NCBI GenBank assembly: GCA_964020975.1
Contig: CAXHWN010002454.1
Location: 124,001 to 188,000 of the forward strand
Length of the DNA: 64,000 bases
Source of the DNA: Hermodice carunculata
Taxonomy: Eukaryota; Annelida; Polychaeta; Eunicida; Amphinomidae
Reading direction: 5' to 3'
In this document: positions 11,159 through 23,678 of the stretch, in pieces
Layout of the letters: each line of letters starts with the position of its first letter
Numbering within the stretch: position 1 is the first letter of the stretch
Notes under the pieces: generated by a model
Told to the model about the DNA's origin: nothing
Seen by the model: only the letters and a program-made list of their open reading frames with translations
Database searches by the model: none
Made by a program: the position numbers and the translations under genes

Positions 11159-11906
11159 ATGGTGAGGGAAGTTAAATCTTTTCCAGCCGTTATTGCCGTT
11201 CTGGGAGAGATTGGTTGGTTGCCTCTTGAATTATCACTGGACAAATTTCGTGTAAAGCATTTTCACCACATGCGGTATGATGTGCCTGATACTAGGTTAT
11301 GTAAACAAATATTTGATAATATCACAAATGGTTACCTTGAGAATTCCACAAATCCCTGGCCATATTTCCCACAAGTGAATAAAATCCTGATAAATGCTGG
11401 AATTGGAAGGGCCGTGTTCAGTACTTATTGAGAATGGCTCCAGCCTTTTTTGAAGCGTCAACTGGGAAGTAATAAAATTGATTATTTCCAAGATATCGAT
11501 GAAAAAAACTTCTCTCCAATGATACCGTGCATTTAAAGAAAAATATTTGTTGGACACAGGCAATTTTTATGGTGCCAGACTTAAATTTTTGGCAAGAGTG
11601 GGATGTTTGGGAATTAATGAAAACGTTTGTAGATTGGGAAAATCAGACGTTTGTGGCCTTCATAACGAAACGCTTCTTCATTTCTTATTCATATGTTCAA
11701 AAATTAACTTCATTAGAATTAAATTTTATGTCATATTAGAAAAAAGACTCAAGGAAATTCAAAAGGAATCTTTTTGGTGGAAATTTATAAATTCTTCATT
11801 TTTAACCAGATTGTGTATGTTCCTGGGCACACAAACCAAATCTTACGGAAGAGAGACTGCACAATTGTTTTACACCATTTCTAAACAGTTTTTATTAGAA
11901 GCATAG
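11159..11906 (+). pseudogene. LINE relic: C-terminal linker and Cys-rich tail, right half of a split element
   Basis: The first frame (11159-11431) has a VLGEIGWLPLEL segment of the GELGRxPL type that follows the thumb of these LINE proteins. After a stop and frame change, 11547-11906 carries GARLKFLARVGCLGIN, then a C..H..ET..H.LF.C pattern (CGLHNETLLHFLFIC), the C-terminal Cys/His motif of this LINE group. Both are what should follow the reverse-transcriptase end found at 6125-6690. The 3' tail region runs on to the microsatellite at 12120. At least one stop and one frame change separate the two frames. Confidence 0.72.
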
Positions 11907-12721
<815 letters not shown>

Positions 12722-13620
12722 AATTTTTAGCTCAGCTGACTTGTCAGTCACCTGAGCTTATAGGATGGTCCATCGTCCATCCACAATTCACATTTTTTAT
12801 TTCTTCTCAAAAATAGTCGGACACATAAACTTCAAACTTTGTGGGGACGTGCCTTGGGTGGATCTCTACCAAGTTTGTTGAAACGGTCACGCTTCAGTAA
12901 CTGGCCCAATTGCTTTGATATCACACAGCGACCCTCCTGGAGACTCCTCGTTCTTATTTTTTCACGAGGTGGTATTGCAACGTCATTCTATTTTTAAATG
13001 ATTTTTTTGTGTGTTTTCGCAATTTTCGACTTCTTCTCGAGAAGTGTAACTCAAATTAAGCTGAAACCTGGGGGATAGGTTCCTTGTGGAAAGGTCAAAC
13101 AATGTTGGTCACTAGGTGGCACTGCTGTGGATTCCCGATATTTAATGATTTTTTTTTAATTGCCTACTTATTTGTAAATGCACCTTTCCTATTGATTACC
13201 ATGTAAGTCAATGGGCATTCTAATGCTACTTCACATTTTGGACTCTGAAGAACCAAGTTTGTTCAAATGGTCACGCTCCAGTGATTTTTTGGATTTTTAA
13301 TTATTTTATTTTTGATTTTTTTTTCAAAGTTTTATTAAGGATGTTTAACTTGAGAATTTTTTGTGATGGTTTTAACTTATATAATTTTGGCCAGATTTGT
13401 GTCAAATTTGATAAGGTTGTACCTTTGATAAGTCTACCTATATTGTGCAAGTGGTCATGCTCCAGTGATTTTTGTACTTTTTATGATGGACCTTGATGCT
13501 GCACGTGTTAGTGTTCTTCCACAGAACATCCGACGTACTCAATATATGGGTGATCTTGGTCCTTTTGCCAGTGCACATGCAGAACCGCAAGTGTGATGAA
13601 TTCCTTGGTCACTTGAGCAT
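12722..13620 (+). repeat. AGCT-ended interspersed repeat with ~200-bp internal units
   Basis: Begins TTTTTAGCTCAGCTGACTTG and later shows CACCTGAGCT, then repeats a phrase of the type 'TTCTTCTC..ACTTCAAACTTTGTGGGGACGTGCCTT..TACCAAGTTTGTT..GGTCACGCTCCAGTGATTTT' at about 12790, 13020, 13240 and 13440. A GGTCACTTGAGCATG segment near 13599 could be the inverted end. Relatives are at 23265-24600 and, reversed, at 57280-57930. Confidence 0.72.
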
Positions 13621-14699
13621 GTGCTTTTCACGCAGCTTTCTTGTTTGGTCATGGTGTGACCAACAGGTTTGAAGAAAACTGCATGTACACATACATGTGT
13701 CTACGTCGATCAGGGCCAGAAATTAACAGCAGACCAGAAAAAGGGGAGGGAGGAGGAGTTTATTTCCACGCCCCCGTGACGGGGGCTGGGATGGGTACTA
13801 TTTGATCTCTAAAAGGACACCTTTAGGCTCCCTGAACCCTATATTCCCTATGCACTTTTTCAGCTCTGCTAACCTATGGTAGCACAACTTATATGATTCG
13901 TCATGTCCGTAAGCCTTTTGGTGACCGCGATACAGTACACAGTTTTTGTGTAAACTCCATATAACTTTCAAGACTTTCTACCACTTATATAAAAACCCAG
14001 TGGTACTTTCGGACCGGTATCCAAAATCGGGGCAGCTCTCTCCAATAGCTTCATCTTTCACTCAGCGCCGCTTGTTAGTTCCTACTAGTCCTGCATCTTA
14101 ATTCACAGCCTGGGGGCGACTTCAGTGTCTGATACAATATTCCTTTTATGGGGCCCACCACCAACAACAACTGGTTGTTTCAAGGTATTTCATTCACATT
14201 TTTAGGTAATGCTCACTCTGGGGTAGTCCCATTATATATTTCATTTTACATCCATTTGACAAATTAACATTCCCTTAACAGTAATCACACATGTATTTTG
14301 GATACTACCTCTTCAAAATATCGAATCAGGACTAACCCACAAACCTGGCTGCTATTTTGAAAATTGTAGATTCTGCACGCAATTGTTTGTAAATGAGGGT
14401 AGCAGTATTCGGACGATCTTGGGGGGCGGGAGTTACATATATGAAACCAAAAGTATATATTTTGCAAGTGTTTCAGAGCATCAATAATGATATGATATAT
14501 GCTGTGACCGATATTCATTTTAATAATCAAATAAACTGTACTTTTGTGCGACTGTTCCTCAATGCGCCATCTTTAAAATGGTACATGGTTCCCCGGCTCA
14601 AGATATCGTGTCTTATTTGGATTTGTAACGATGATAACAGCTTCAGACACAATCGAGCGGGCAGATTAAAGTTAAGATAGTAAGTCATGTTTTAAAAGT
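13621..14699. other. No gene or repeat recognised
   Basis: No frame with recognisable domains. Mixed sequence with a short G-rich patch near 13741-13790. Confidence 0.35.
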
Positions 14700-15140
14700 A
14701 CTTTAACGACCGTTTGGCATGTAAACTCGGAGAACGAACGCCTGGAACCTGACGAAATATCACGATAACGATCACCGAACAACCAGGGCTACTAGTATGC
14801 AGTTTCACCAAACAAGCATGGCTATGACTTATTGAACTCTGTGTTGGTATGCAGTTCCCCAGGGCCAAGTTAAGCCTCCAGACAAGTTGAAATAAAATGC
14901 TGTGTTTGAGTTGACTTTACTGCCAAATGACAGCCCCTTTCATGATAAAATTTTTCAACCGGGGCTATGGCTATGCTGTTTCAACAAACAAACGTGGCTA
15001 TGCAACTTGCTGTTTCTTCAGCTCAAGTTAACCCTACACTCCAGACAAGTTGAAATAAAATGCTGCGTTTGAGTTAACTTTACTGCAAAATAACGGCACA
15101 CGACAGCTACTTTCTCGATAAAATCTTTCAGCCAGGGCAG
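14700..15140. repeat. Dispersed repeat, two tandem copies
   Basis: Two diverged copies (about 14800-14960 and 14960-15140) share AGACAAGTTGAAATAAAATG followed by TGTGTTTGAGTTGACTTTAC and a GGCTATG.. CTGTTTC lead-in. A third copy is at about 55170-55310 on the same strand. Confidence 0.7.
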
Positions 15141-15650
15141 ACCAATTTTTAATTAGGGAAGGGTAGTTTGAAACTTTTTTTATTGTTTAATATCTCATGA
15201 AAATTATTTAGGGTCTGTATCATGGACCGTGACTTGGATACTGCCGGGATCACTGGGTGCGTCTGAGAGGCAGGGACAGGGGCAGCAGGATCGACGTTCG
15301 TACCGTGATCTGTATTAACGCTACCATTGCTCGAGAGGGATTCATCAGAAACATGGTACATTTTCATTCTGCACTTTGTTTCTCAGTCTTCCGCGCCAGG
15401 CGGCGTTGCTTCTTTCTCTGTCTCGGTGTAAGCTCGAATGCGTCATGATGGGTAGAGCATTCTCCATCACTTTGAGTCTCAGAGACAGTAACACTGGCAC
15501 GCTCTGATCTGTAGCATCCTCCTGAGGATCTCCCACTAGGGATTGTGGTGCTGAGGCTCGACTCCTTTCGGCGCAGTATCAACTACGCTGGTAATCTGCG
15601 ATCTTAGCTGTTGATTGTCAGGTTTGCTCTTTTTCAAGAGCAGTATACAC
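15141..15650. other. Unidentified coding-like frames on the minus strand
   Basis: Minus-strand frames at 15345-15582 overlap in two phases. One includes FELTPRQRKKQRRLARKTEK, a very basic stretch, and could be a decayed mobile-element ORF1-type protein. No homology is certain. Confidence 0.25.
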
Positions 15651-16640
15651 AATACGTCAAGACTGCAACACATTGTTGATGTGTTTTTCGACACCTATGA
15701 TGCTAGTCACAACTAATACCGCCGGTGGCGCCCACTGACTCCACACATCGCGTGCTTTTCTGTCTGTATAATGTTCCTGGGTATACATTACGGAGATATG
15801 ACATTACAAAAAGAAAAAAAAAATCTTTTCCTGAAATTCATCCCCTCTATGATAATGAAGAAGCACGTCAAGCTCATCCATATGGTATGCAATACTAATA
15901 CCCCACATGATACATATCTTTGGTAAATCTGGTATCATAGCCTGATTCTCTCTCAACATGGTTAATTTATTGTCTTTTATACTAAAGTGTTTCATGGCTT
16001 TGAAAGATTACGCCAAGGTTACTCACAATTTTGCAAAGTTTGACCATTGACCTAACACATACTTTGTAGTAATGTATCATCTCCATTTATGTCAGTAATG
16101 AATTCAACGTGTTGTTGACATATGTAATGTTAGTTCTAGTAAATATACCACCAGTCGCATGACTTCACACCCTGCATACATTTATCTTTATAATGTATCT
16201 CTAATGGTATATGTGTACATATCCACAGGTTCAGATGTAACGAACATTATAAAAAGAAAGCATTTCCTGAAATGCCTTCCCTCTGTTGCCTTGAGAAAAT
16301 AGGTCAAATGTTATCTATTCTATGCAATGTCAAACTTTCTCATATGATACACATTTATAGCAAATTTGTTATCAGCAGTCTTATTCCTTTTCAAAGTATT
16401 GAATGTAATATGTTTCCAACACATTTTGGTCCACATCTCCCGCAAAACTGTGGGTGGCGCCACAAAATTTCTGACCGTTTTTGTCTTTTGCCTGATAAAT
16501 AATCCTTCCAAGTTTCGTGATGAATCATGGAAAACGTTTTGAACAACCGCGTTATCAAACTTTTCGCATTTTGGTCAGTATGTTGCATAATACTGTAGGC
16601 GGCTGCTTTTCGCGTCAGGGTGAGCACTGTGGATGCAGAT
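15650..16640 (+). repeat. Interspersed repeat, two tandem copies
   Basis: Copies at about 15650-16010 and 16080-16640 share a 'TTTCCTGAAAT.C.TCCCCTCT' start, 'ATGCAATRYYAA' and 'GATACA.AT.TTT.GYAAATYTGKTATCA' segments. The second copy continues with CCAAGTTTCGTGATGA and a TTTTGGTCAGTATGTTGCAT segment. A further copy is at 32130-32520. Confidence 0.7.
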
Positions 16641-16999
16641 AAAGTTTTAGATTTACCAAACATTGGCCGACTGGCAGCCCCCCCCCCCGGGGGGTGAGGG
16701 TACTTCCCCAAATTTTTGGTGCGGGTGTGCGACTGGACCTTTTAAAAAACCCTCTCTTTGTCAGAGCACATTTTCACAAAAATGATACCTTTGTTAGGAA
16801 ATCTTTAAACTGAAACAAAATATCTGGTCCTAAATTAGCATTAAAAGTGCTCCAGGAATGAAGTTTTGACCTCAGTTAGGGAAATCTTCCCGTATTTTGG
16901 ACAATAAAAAGAAAAAAATCTCCATTTTAAAGGGAATTTTTGGCCAATAATTTACCTTAGGTTGGAAAATTTCGCTGAATAGAGGGAACTTCAGGGCCG
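16641..16999. other. No gene; C-rich tract
   Basis: A C/G homopolymer-type run lies at 16679-16696. The rest is AT-rich sequence with no recognisable frame. Confidence 0.4.
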
Positions 17000-19408
17000 C
17001 GCACAAACAGGAGCGTCGCTAATGGGAGTTTCCGCCCCGGGCTGGGATCAAAGTGCGAACTTTTCTTCGAGCCCAAAACACACCAAAACAGGACAAGAGG
17101 ATTGACACCAGGACAAAGAAAGAGAAATGGGAGAAACGACCCAGGACACAGACGTGACAATGAATGATCGACTAGGGACAATGACAACGGAGCATGAGGA
17201 AGAGAAAAGAGAAATTATAAACAACTCAGGACGCAGACCGGACCACGAATGGTCGACTAGAGACTACAACAAGCGGTCAAACTATGATCACCGCGATTAC
17301 TGCACATACTAATGAACAATAAAACGACAGATCTCTCCATACTCTGACACTAGAATGCCATTGTTGTAACTACAAAGGATAAAAGCAGTCAATAGATTAC
17401 ATTGGTAAAAAGTGGCATTTTTTGCCTTTTTGAAACCTGGCTAAAACCATAAGAATGGGAATTAATTTCAACGACACTGAACAATAGGCCAAAGCTCAAA
17501 TCCACTTTTAGTTTCACAGCTTTGCTAAGTCCGGAATGACACGGACCAGGGCCTAACTTAATTCAGAGGTCGCTTTTTCGGTGAGATAGCCATCATTCAT
17601 GTGTAAAAACCGTACAGATTTGACTTACCACGAACTGGGTACCAGCAGGGATCGTCTTATCAGTGAAAGATAACTCTGGGAAAACAGTCCCAATCTTTGT
17701 CGGTGTATACATGCCCTTCTCCCAATCTGACATATGTAATAAGGACCAAACAGACGAATTTATTGCCACAATTGACGCACTTCAAACATTAATGGACAAC
17801 CGTTCTATTCGTAGTAATGAAGTTTCTTCGGGATTTCATTTGTCAATTACCCAGAAGTAATCGGATGCACGAAAAATGGTACACCGAGCCTGGTTTCAGC
17901 AAGCATTGTGACATTCTCTACAATTTTCTACAAGCCAATAACCTGTTTGAAGCAGGTTTCACATTTCCCCAGTCAGAGAAATACACTTGCTTTTCTCATT
18001 CCAGGGAAATATTTTTATGGATAGACCGTGTCTTAACATCCAACACGACAACCACTGTGTGAAAATGTGTAAGATACTCCCACATGATGTTGTCGATGTC
18101 CGTGACCGCATACCTGTGCTTTACCTGTGAATTTACACACGAAGTATCACCTGAGGAGCGAGGACGACCAGCAGCTCATATGTACAAAGCGCAACCTGTG
18201 TCTATGTGCTTCCCACTTCCAATTGGACCAATGAAGCACGAAATGAAAGTTTCAAAACTTATTTGACAGAAGCTTCGATTAATTTGCAATTACCTCATTT
18301 GACTCAGGTGCTCCAAGATTCCCCTGCTGAGCAGACTGAAGTGTTTATTATAAAATGAATGACTGACGCGACAAAAGCTGCAGGGTACGTTTCACGGATA
18401 ATGTTCAGTCTTCAACCTTGCTGGTGTCAGAGCTTGTCTAACATACAACACGAAAAGAGGTTTTGGTATCACATATGGACTTCAAACGGGAGACCTAGAG
18501 AGGAGCTGTATATAACAAGTATAAATGTTCAGGCAGCTATGCAGGAATTGTCTGTCAGCTCATGCCCGCAACCAGTTTTCCTGTCTAAATAATCTTAATC
18601 ATGGGAGGAAAATTGCCGGGTTTTGGAAAGCGCTCAATACCCCGAGGCGTAAGTGAATTAATTCATCTTGAGATTCATGTGATTTGACGGACTACAACAG
18701 TAAAGTGATGCATGACGATCACATTTTACAACGATGAGTCGTTCCACAACGTACAGTCATGGAGGTCCCGCTGTCGACTCCGTCTCCCTATTAATTGTCC
18801 ATCGCCACTGAAGGTGGCATGGGGGGTACATAGAATTAGTTGAGATAGGGGCCGTTTCCATCCGTCCGTCCGACCGTCCGGGAGCATATCTCTAGAACCT
18901 TAAGAGATATAGAATAATGAAATTTATACCAGAGATGCATCATACCACGGACATATGCGCTGTGCAACAATTCCTACTTCTTTCAACTTAAGTGGAAGGC
19001 AATCAGTTCGTATTTCGAGAAGGATTTGACACTGATATACGTGCAGGTGAATGAAATTGTCTCGTCCCTCAAAGCAAGAAGTTCTCCGGTGTTTATGTGC
19101 GCGCTCGATGCAGGACGCCGCTTCGAGTCCATCTGGCGTTCTATGATTCAGGACTCTTTTACAAGCTTAACTATAGATTATTTTATTCTGATTGGAGATT
19201 TGCTTATGAAGGGTACAATAACCTGCGACGAATTATGAGATGAAACAGCAAGTTAAGCCACATCTTTACCGTCACACGAGGTAACCGACAGGGGAGTAGT
19301 CTCTCCTCTCTTTTCTTTTATATTTCCATAGACGGTACACTGAAAGTGAAAGAACCAGGCCTAAATGAATCTGATCTTGGTTTGTGCTTTGATAAACAAA
19401 GTAACAAG
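17000..19408 (+). pseudogene. LINE relic A: endonuclease and N-terminal reverse transcriptase
   Basis: Parts appear in the expected order in broken frames. Near 17420 an ETWLKP-like end of the first endonuclease motif; 17690-17860 the VGVYMPFSQSDICN strand; 17880-18060 a KHCDILYNFLQANNLFEAGFTF segment followed by FLWIDRVLTSN, the C-terminal endonuclease with Ser/Asp-type catalytic context; 18440-18510 RFWYHIWTSNGRPREEL, the RFWW.LW..NGRPR linker of this LINE type; 19080-19140 SSPVFMCALDAGRRFESIW, corresponding to the first RT aspartate box (family SLDxxKAFD); and 19255-19370 a TVTRG.RQGS segment. The region 17127-17312 upstream may be decayed ORF1. Many stops and frame changes make it inactive. 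It stops exactly where the Tc1 element begins and resumes at 21107. Confidence 0.78.
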
Positions 19409-19410
19409 TA

Positions 19411-19435
19411 TACTGAACCAAACAAATAACGCAAC
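19411..19435 (+). repeat. Left terminal inverted repeat of the Tc1 element
   Basis: 25 bp, matches the reverse complement of 21080-21104 at 24 positions. Confidence 0.93.
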
Positions 19436-19622
19436 CCTCAAACTTTTTAACTTAAATATTTATTGTTACTTTCATATCACAGAAACAAATTAGATCCATA
19501 TTCTGCAGTCTTTTTGGCATAACATGTGAAAAACAACAACTTGAAACTGTCAACGAGGGCGCGACCAGCTGGCAATAAACAGGGCAACATTGATTTGTAA
19601 AGTTCACAAATTGGCATGTCCA

Positions 19623-20672
19623 CTAATACTGTGTGTGACCACCATCAGCATCTGTAACTGCTATGCAACGTCGGCGCATGGATGACACTAGCCGCTGCAC
19701 CATCTGCCGGGGCACAGGATCCCACTCTTCTTGAAGAGCCTGGCGAAGCTGCTGGCGGTTGGCGGGCGCTGGATCCCGTCTCCGAACACGCTGGTCAAGG
19801 TAGTCCCAAAGATGCTCAATGGGATTGATATCAGGTGAGAAGGCTGGCCATGGCAAAACGTTAATTCCTTCTCCTTGCAGAAAATCCATCGTCAGTCTAG
19901 CGGCATGGGGCCGAGCATTGTCCTGTTGAAGCAAGTGGAGTTGGTGGTGTCTAATGAAAGGGACCGCAACAGGCTGAAGGATCTCATCCCTGTAACGGGC
20001 AGCGTTAAGATTGCCTTCAATGAAGATTAGCTGGGTTTTGGCTGTGAATGAAATTCCACCCCACACCATCACTGATGCACCTCCAAATCGATCTGTTTCC
20101 AGCACACAGGCATCTGAGTAGCGTTCTCCTCTTCGTCGCCAAACACGTGTCCTACCATCTGCATGATACAGGGTGAAGCGGGATTCATCGGTGAATAGCA
20201 CATCCATCCACTGTTGATGGGTCCAGCGAGTATGGGCAGTAGCCCATTGTCGTCGGGTTTGCCTTCTTGCCTGTGTCAAAATTTGACCCCTGTAAGGACG
20301 CCTGGCGTGTAGATGGTGTTCTTGTAGTCTATTACGGACTGTCTGGGCAGATATTCTGTTATTGGTTCTGCCAGGTGTCTGTTGTGCAGTTCTAGTGGCT
20401 GGTCGAGTTCTGTTCCGCAGATGTGACACCCTGATGTGTCTGTCTTGTGCAGGTGTGGTTTCTCTTGGTCTCCCAGGACGCTGTCTATCAGCTGTGGCCC
20501 CAGTCTCCTCGAATCTTGTAGCAAATCTGGATATAGTGGATTTGTGGACTTGCAGTCTTCTTGCCACCTCTGCTGCAGATAAACCAGCCTGTAGCATGCC
20601 AATTCCTCTCTCCCGATCTACTGTTGATAATCGACCCATAGTTCTTGGAATACTGTGCCAAATGAATCCCAT
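19623..20672 (-). CDS. Tc1-family transposase, full length (349 aa)
   Basis: Cut-and-paste DNA transposase acting in the nucleus on the 25-bp inverted ends of its own element. Residues about 31-50 form the first helix-turn-helix (LSAAEVARRLQVHKSTISRF) and about 100-125 the second; GRPR at 67-70 is the usual AT-hook linker. The catalytic triad is D162 (FTDESRF), D251 (QQDNARPH) and E286 (SPDINPIEHLWD), with exactly 34 residues between the last two, i.e. DD34E, the Tc1 type. VMVWGGIS at about 201-208 is also canonical. Length equals the family norm of about 340. The listed start adds eleven residues before MGRLSTVDRERG; that internal ATG (codon 12, position 20639) is the more likely natural start. 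A single open frame without stops suggests it could still be active or was until recently. About 430 bp of non-coding sequence precede it inside the element and 212 bp follow. Confidence 0.96.
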   Translation of the reverse strand: MGFIWHSIPRTMGRLSTVDRERGIGMLQAGLSAAEVARRLQVHKSTISRFATRFEETGATADRQRPGRPRETTPAQDRHIRVSHLRNRTRPATRTAQQTPGRTNNRISAQTVRNRLQEHHLHARRPYRGQILTQARRQTRRQWATAHTRWTHQQWMDVLFTDESRFTLYHADGRTRVWRRRGERYSDACVLETDRFGGASVMVWGGISFTAKTQLIFIEGNLNAARYRDEILQPVAVPFIRHHQLHLLQQDNARPHAARLTMDFLQGEGINVLPWPAFSPDINPIEHLWDYLDQRVRRRDPAPANRQQLRQALQEEWDPVPRQMVQRLVSSMRRRCIAVTDADGGHTQY

Positions 20673-21079
20673 GCTGCCCTTTTATTGTCCATGAGGGGCT
20701 ACACCCAACCAGTAAAGGTGCGAATGTTTTAGGCATGTGGGTAACACTGAATCCTGCAGTTGTCCTTGATTCAGCACAACCACCAAACTTTGAAAGCCTC
20801 ATATCCTCGCACACAGTTACGCTTGGGCTGATTTCAATGTGGCCTTTTCCTGTCCCAGAATCAAAGACTTGGCAACCTTAATTTCAGGTGTCAGAGACTT
20901 GCGTAAACTAGCCTGCTGTAGTCACTCTTGATTCATGACAATGACCCCATGGCAAGGTCAGGGTACTCGACCTTGAGGTCACACTACTTGGTGCATTATT
21001 TTAGACTGATTTAACAACGGTTCGTATATTTCTGAACTTTAAATACAGTTCCAATGCGAAAATAAACCCAAATGAAAAA

Positions 21080-21104
21080 GTTGCGTTAGTTGTTTGGTTC
21101 AGTA
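21080..21104 (-). repeat. Right terminal inverted repeat of the Tc1 element
   Basis: Ends GGTTCAGTA and is followed by the TA duplication at 21105-21106. See the left repeat. Confidence 0.93.
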
Positions 21105-21106
21105 TA

Positions 21107-21860
21107 TAAGCAGAGACGTACGTCTCTGGTGTCAGTGCGGTAGCGTTTGCGGACGACCTTACCCCTTTAAGCGCTGAGGCGTCAGATACGCAAGCCCTAA
21201 TAGGCACATGTACAGACTGCTGACACATGCCGATTTTCCTTTGGAATTATTAAGTCGAAATGTATGGTGATGGGAGATAAGATGTCTTGCAGCTCGCACA
21301 CAAGGAAATTTAAGGACCCCCCCCCCCCCCCCCAATGACAATGTCTCCGCGTAGAGAGTTTTAGAACTAGGTTCGAATCGTCCAGGTCTTCCGACCCCCA
21401 TGTAGAAAACTGGCGACAGAATTGTCGCCGTGTCCATTACGAGCTTAGTAGGCCTGATTTCTGAATGTTATAGCCTGACCTCCATACCTTAAAGTGTACC
21501 TATAGAAAGTTACCTGTCTTAGTCTGCGGCACTGACAGTATTAAATTACCTGATGCTAATTTGAACAATATGGAGTTCTCACAAGCTACGCTAATTAAGC
21601 AATGTTTAAGTATTGGAAAATGATCACACAGCACTTGCATATTAAATGCATTAGACTTGCTTCCCATGGGAACGATAATAAACCAAAGGACTATGTTTCT
21701 ATTCCGTAAGGTGTTTCATAAAAACTCACCTATCAGTAATTTGCTGTTTCACCAATTAACACAGTATATGCTCCACGTAACTATATACCCTTCGTCCTCA
21801 GTTAAGAGTGCGTACCCTTTTCCTCAGCAATCTCTCCTGTTTATATATATATTTTTTTTT
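21107..21860 (+). pseudogene. LINE relic A, continued: FADD box to C-terminal part
   Basis: Right after the Tc1 end a frame near 21136-21220 reads SAVAFADDLTPLSAEAS, the catalytic FADD box of a LINE reverse transcriptase, followed by a KSKCMVMG segment. 21540-21840 contains NMEFSQATLIKQCLSIGK and then RTMFLFRKVFHKNSPISNLL, which resemble the C-terminal region of the same LINE type. Together with 17000-19408 this gives about 3.1 kb of one decayed LINE interrupted by the transposon. A poly-C run at 21319-21334 lies inside it. Confidence 0.75.
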
Positions 21861-22710
21861 CTCTTTATGTCGCCTCTAAACTATTGTTTGTTAGCCTGGG
21901 TGACATTGTGACAGGATTCTCAAATTCAGAAAGAAAGTAGTGCGGTTGATCCCCAACGCACACTTTCTTGCACACTATGGATCTTTATTCAAAAACCTAA
22001 ATATACTGAAACTACAAGACGTATTTCGACTAAAAGCTTTGAAATTTTATTTTCTGTACTCTGAGATGCAACTGCCTGTCCATTTCAAGAATATCTTTTG
22101 GTGCCACCTGCAACTCATCAACACAATACTAGAAATATACATCGATAATGCAGTCCGATTTTATATTCCGGTTTTAGTCAATGAAATGTCTTTGATAACA
22201 CATGTATATTAAAATAAATCCATACCCATTCATACTTTTTTTCTCAATACACCAAAGTCCAATTTATGAATCAGTATTCAGATTAATGCACTGATACGAA
22301 CCGTAATATATGAAACATATTATAGTTTTGGGGAATAAATTGATTTTGATCTTCAATCTGCATGTTGGGAATAGGAATCTTAGCTGATGGCCATATTCCC
22401 TAAGATTCTTGATTCGTTTTGTCATATGTATACAATTTTCCTTCCTGTCATGGCAATCTTTATTGTTTTTGTCATACTTAACCCAAGTGTTATCTTACAT
22501 TATCTACGTGTTTTTCCTTTAGGTAGCTCCAGCGACAGTGGATCACAATTCTAAGCTGGAGTTATACTGACAATGGATTGTAAATACAATTTACATGTAC
22601 ACATATCAATTACGAGTATACTGAATTCATAATCTACAATTGCGTGTATACTGTCTCATTCCTTGACATTGTTATTTGATCATGTCAAATGAATTTTATT
22701 TGGGTCTTTA
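21861..22710 (+). pseudogene. LINE relic B: 5'-truncated reverse transcriptase C-terminus and 3' tail
   Basis: A different LINE type. LNYCLLAWVT near 21873 is the family HLNYCxLxWG segment, followed in another frame by FLAHYGSLFKNLNILKLQDV, the conserved HTxPLFKxLxILKLxDI motif of Jockey/CR1-group elements, then ALKFYFLYSEMQLPVHF. There is at least one frame change. After about 22210 the sequence is a non-coding 3' tail. It abuts relic A, so it is either an insertion into it or a chance neighbour. Confidence 0.7.
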
Positions 22711-23023
22711 GCCTTGAGTCTTACTGCCAAAAGCAGTTTCCATGGTCTCTCACCTGTCGGGAGCTCTCATTCCTATATACCTGTCCAAAACTCTCCAGTT
22801 AAAAGAGTTTGGCTGAACCAGATGGATCCGTACACTGTTGTTAATTTCTGTTGCACTCGGACAATTCATTTCAAACCATGGTCGGCTGAGTACATTCTTC
22901 TGGACTTTTGACCAGAGCTTTTTTATTTCACAAGTCAATGGTGTTTTTAGGCTGTGGGTTTAACATGGCCTTTCCTGTATGCTATTTTGTGTACTTTTCT
23001 CCCATGAGGATGTTTTAATCAAT
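22711..23023. other. No feature recognised
   Basis: Mixed unique sequence; no convincing frame. Confidence 0.35.
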
Positions 23024-23223
<200 letters not shown>

Positions 23224-23261
23224 ATTCCCTTAACTTTCTGCAAGTCTGAACATGGGAAAAG

Positions 23262-23647
23262 TCACTTTTTAGCTCAACTAACTTGCAAGTACAGCTAAGC
23301 TTTTAGGCCCGTCAGTTGTTCGTTGTCGTTCGTCCGTCCGTCCGTCCGTCCGTCATTTTTTATTTCTCCAAAACCGTTACCTAGATCCGCTTCAAACCTG
23401 GTGGAGATGTACCTTAGATAGTCTCTAACAAGTCAGTTCAACTGGCCACGCTCCATTGGTTTGAATTTTTTTATTAGCTCCGCTGACTTGCAAGTACAGC
23501 TAAGCTGCTAGGCCGGTCGTCCGTCCGTCTTTTTTATTTCTCCAAAGCAGTTCCCTTGATCCACTCCAAACCTGGTGTATTATGTACCTTAGGTGGTCTC
23601 TATCAAGTTTGTTCACCTGGCCACACTCCTTTGATTATAAATTTTTC

Positions 23648-23678
<31 letters not shown>

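Larger units (their letters stand above)
19409..21106. mobile_element. Tc1/mariner DNA transposon, apparently complete
   Basis: The element spans 19411-21104 (1694 bp) between TA target duplications at 19409-19410 and 21105-21106. Its ends are 25-bp inverted repeats: left TACTGAACCAAACAAATAAC plus GCAAC, right (reverse complement) the same with one change (AACTAAC for AAATAAC). The only gene is a minus-strand transposase with the DD34E triad. The near-identical ends, TA duplication and unbroken gene point to a young insertion. It splits the reverse transcriptase of LINE relic A: the RQGS box lies just left of it and the FADD box just right. Confidence 0.95.

Noticed and set aside
19623-20672. 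Host-domesticated transposase
   Set aside because: It lies between intact inverted ends with TA duplications, so it is simply the element's own gene.
20276-20814. Overlapping 108-110-codon frames inside the Tc1 element
   Set aside because: Shadows of the transposase reading frame in other phases.
21360-21390. tRNA B-box-like GGTTCGAATC
   Set aside because: No A box or pairing stems around it and it lies inside a LINE relic.
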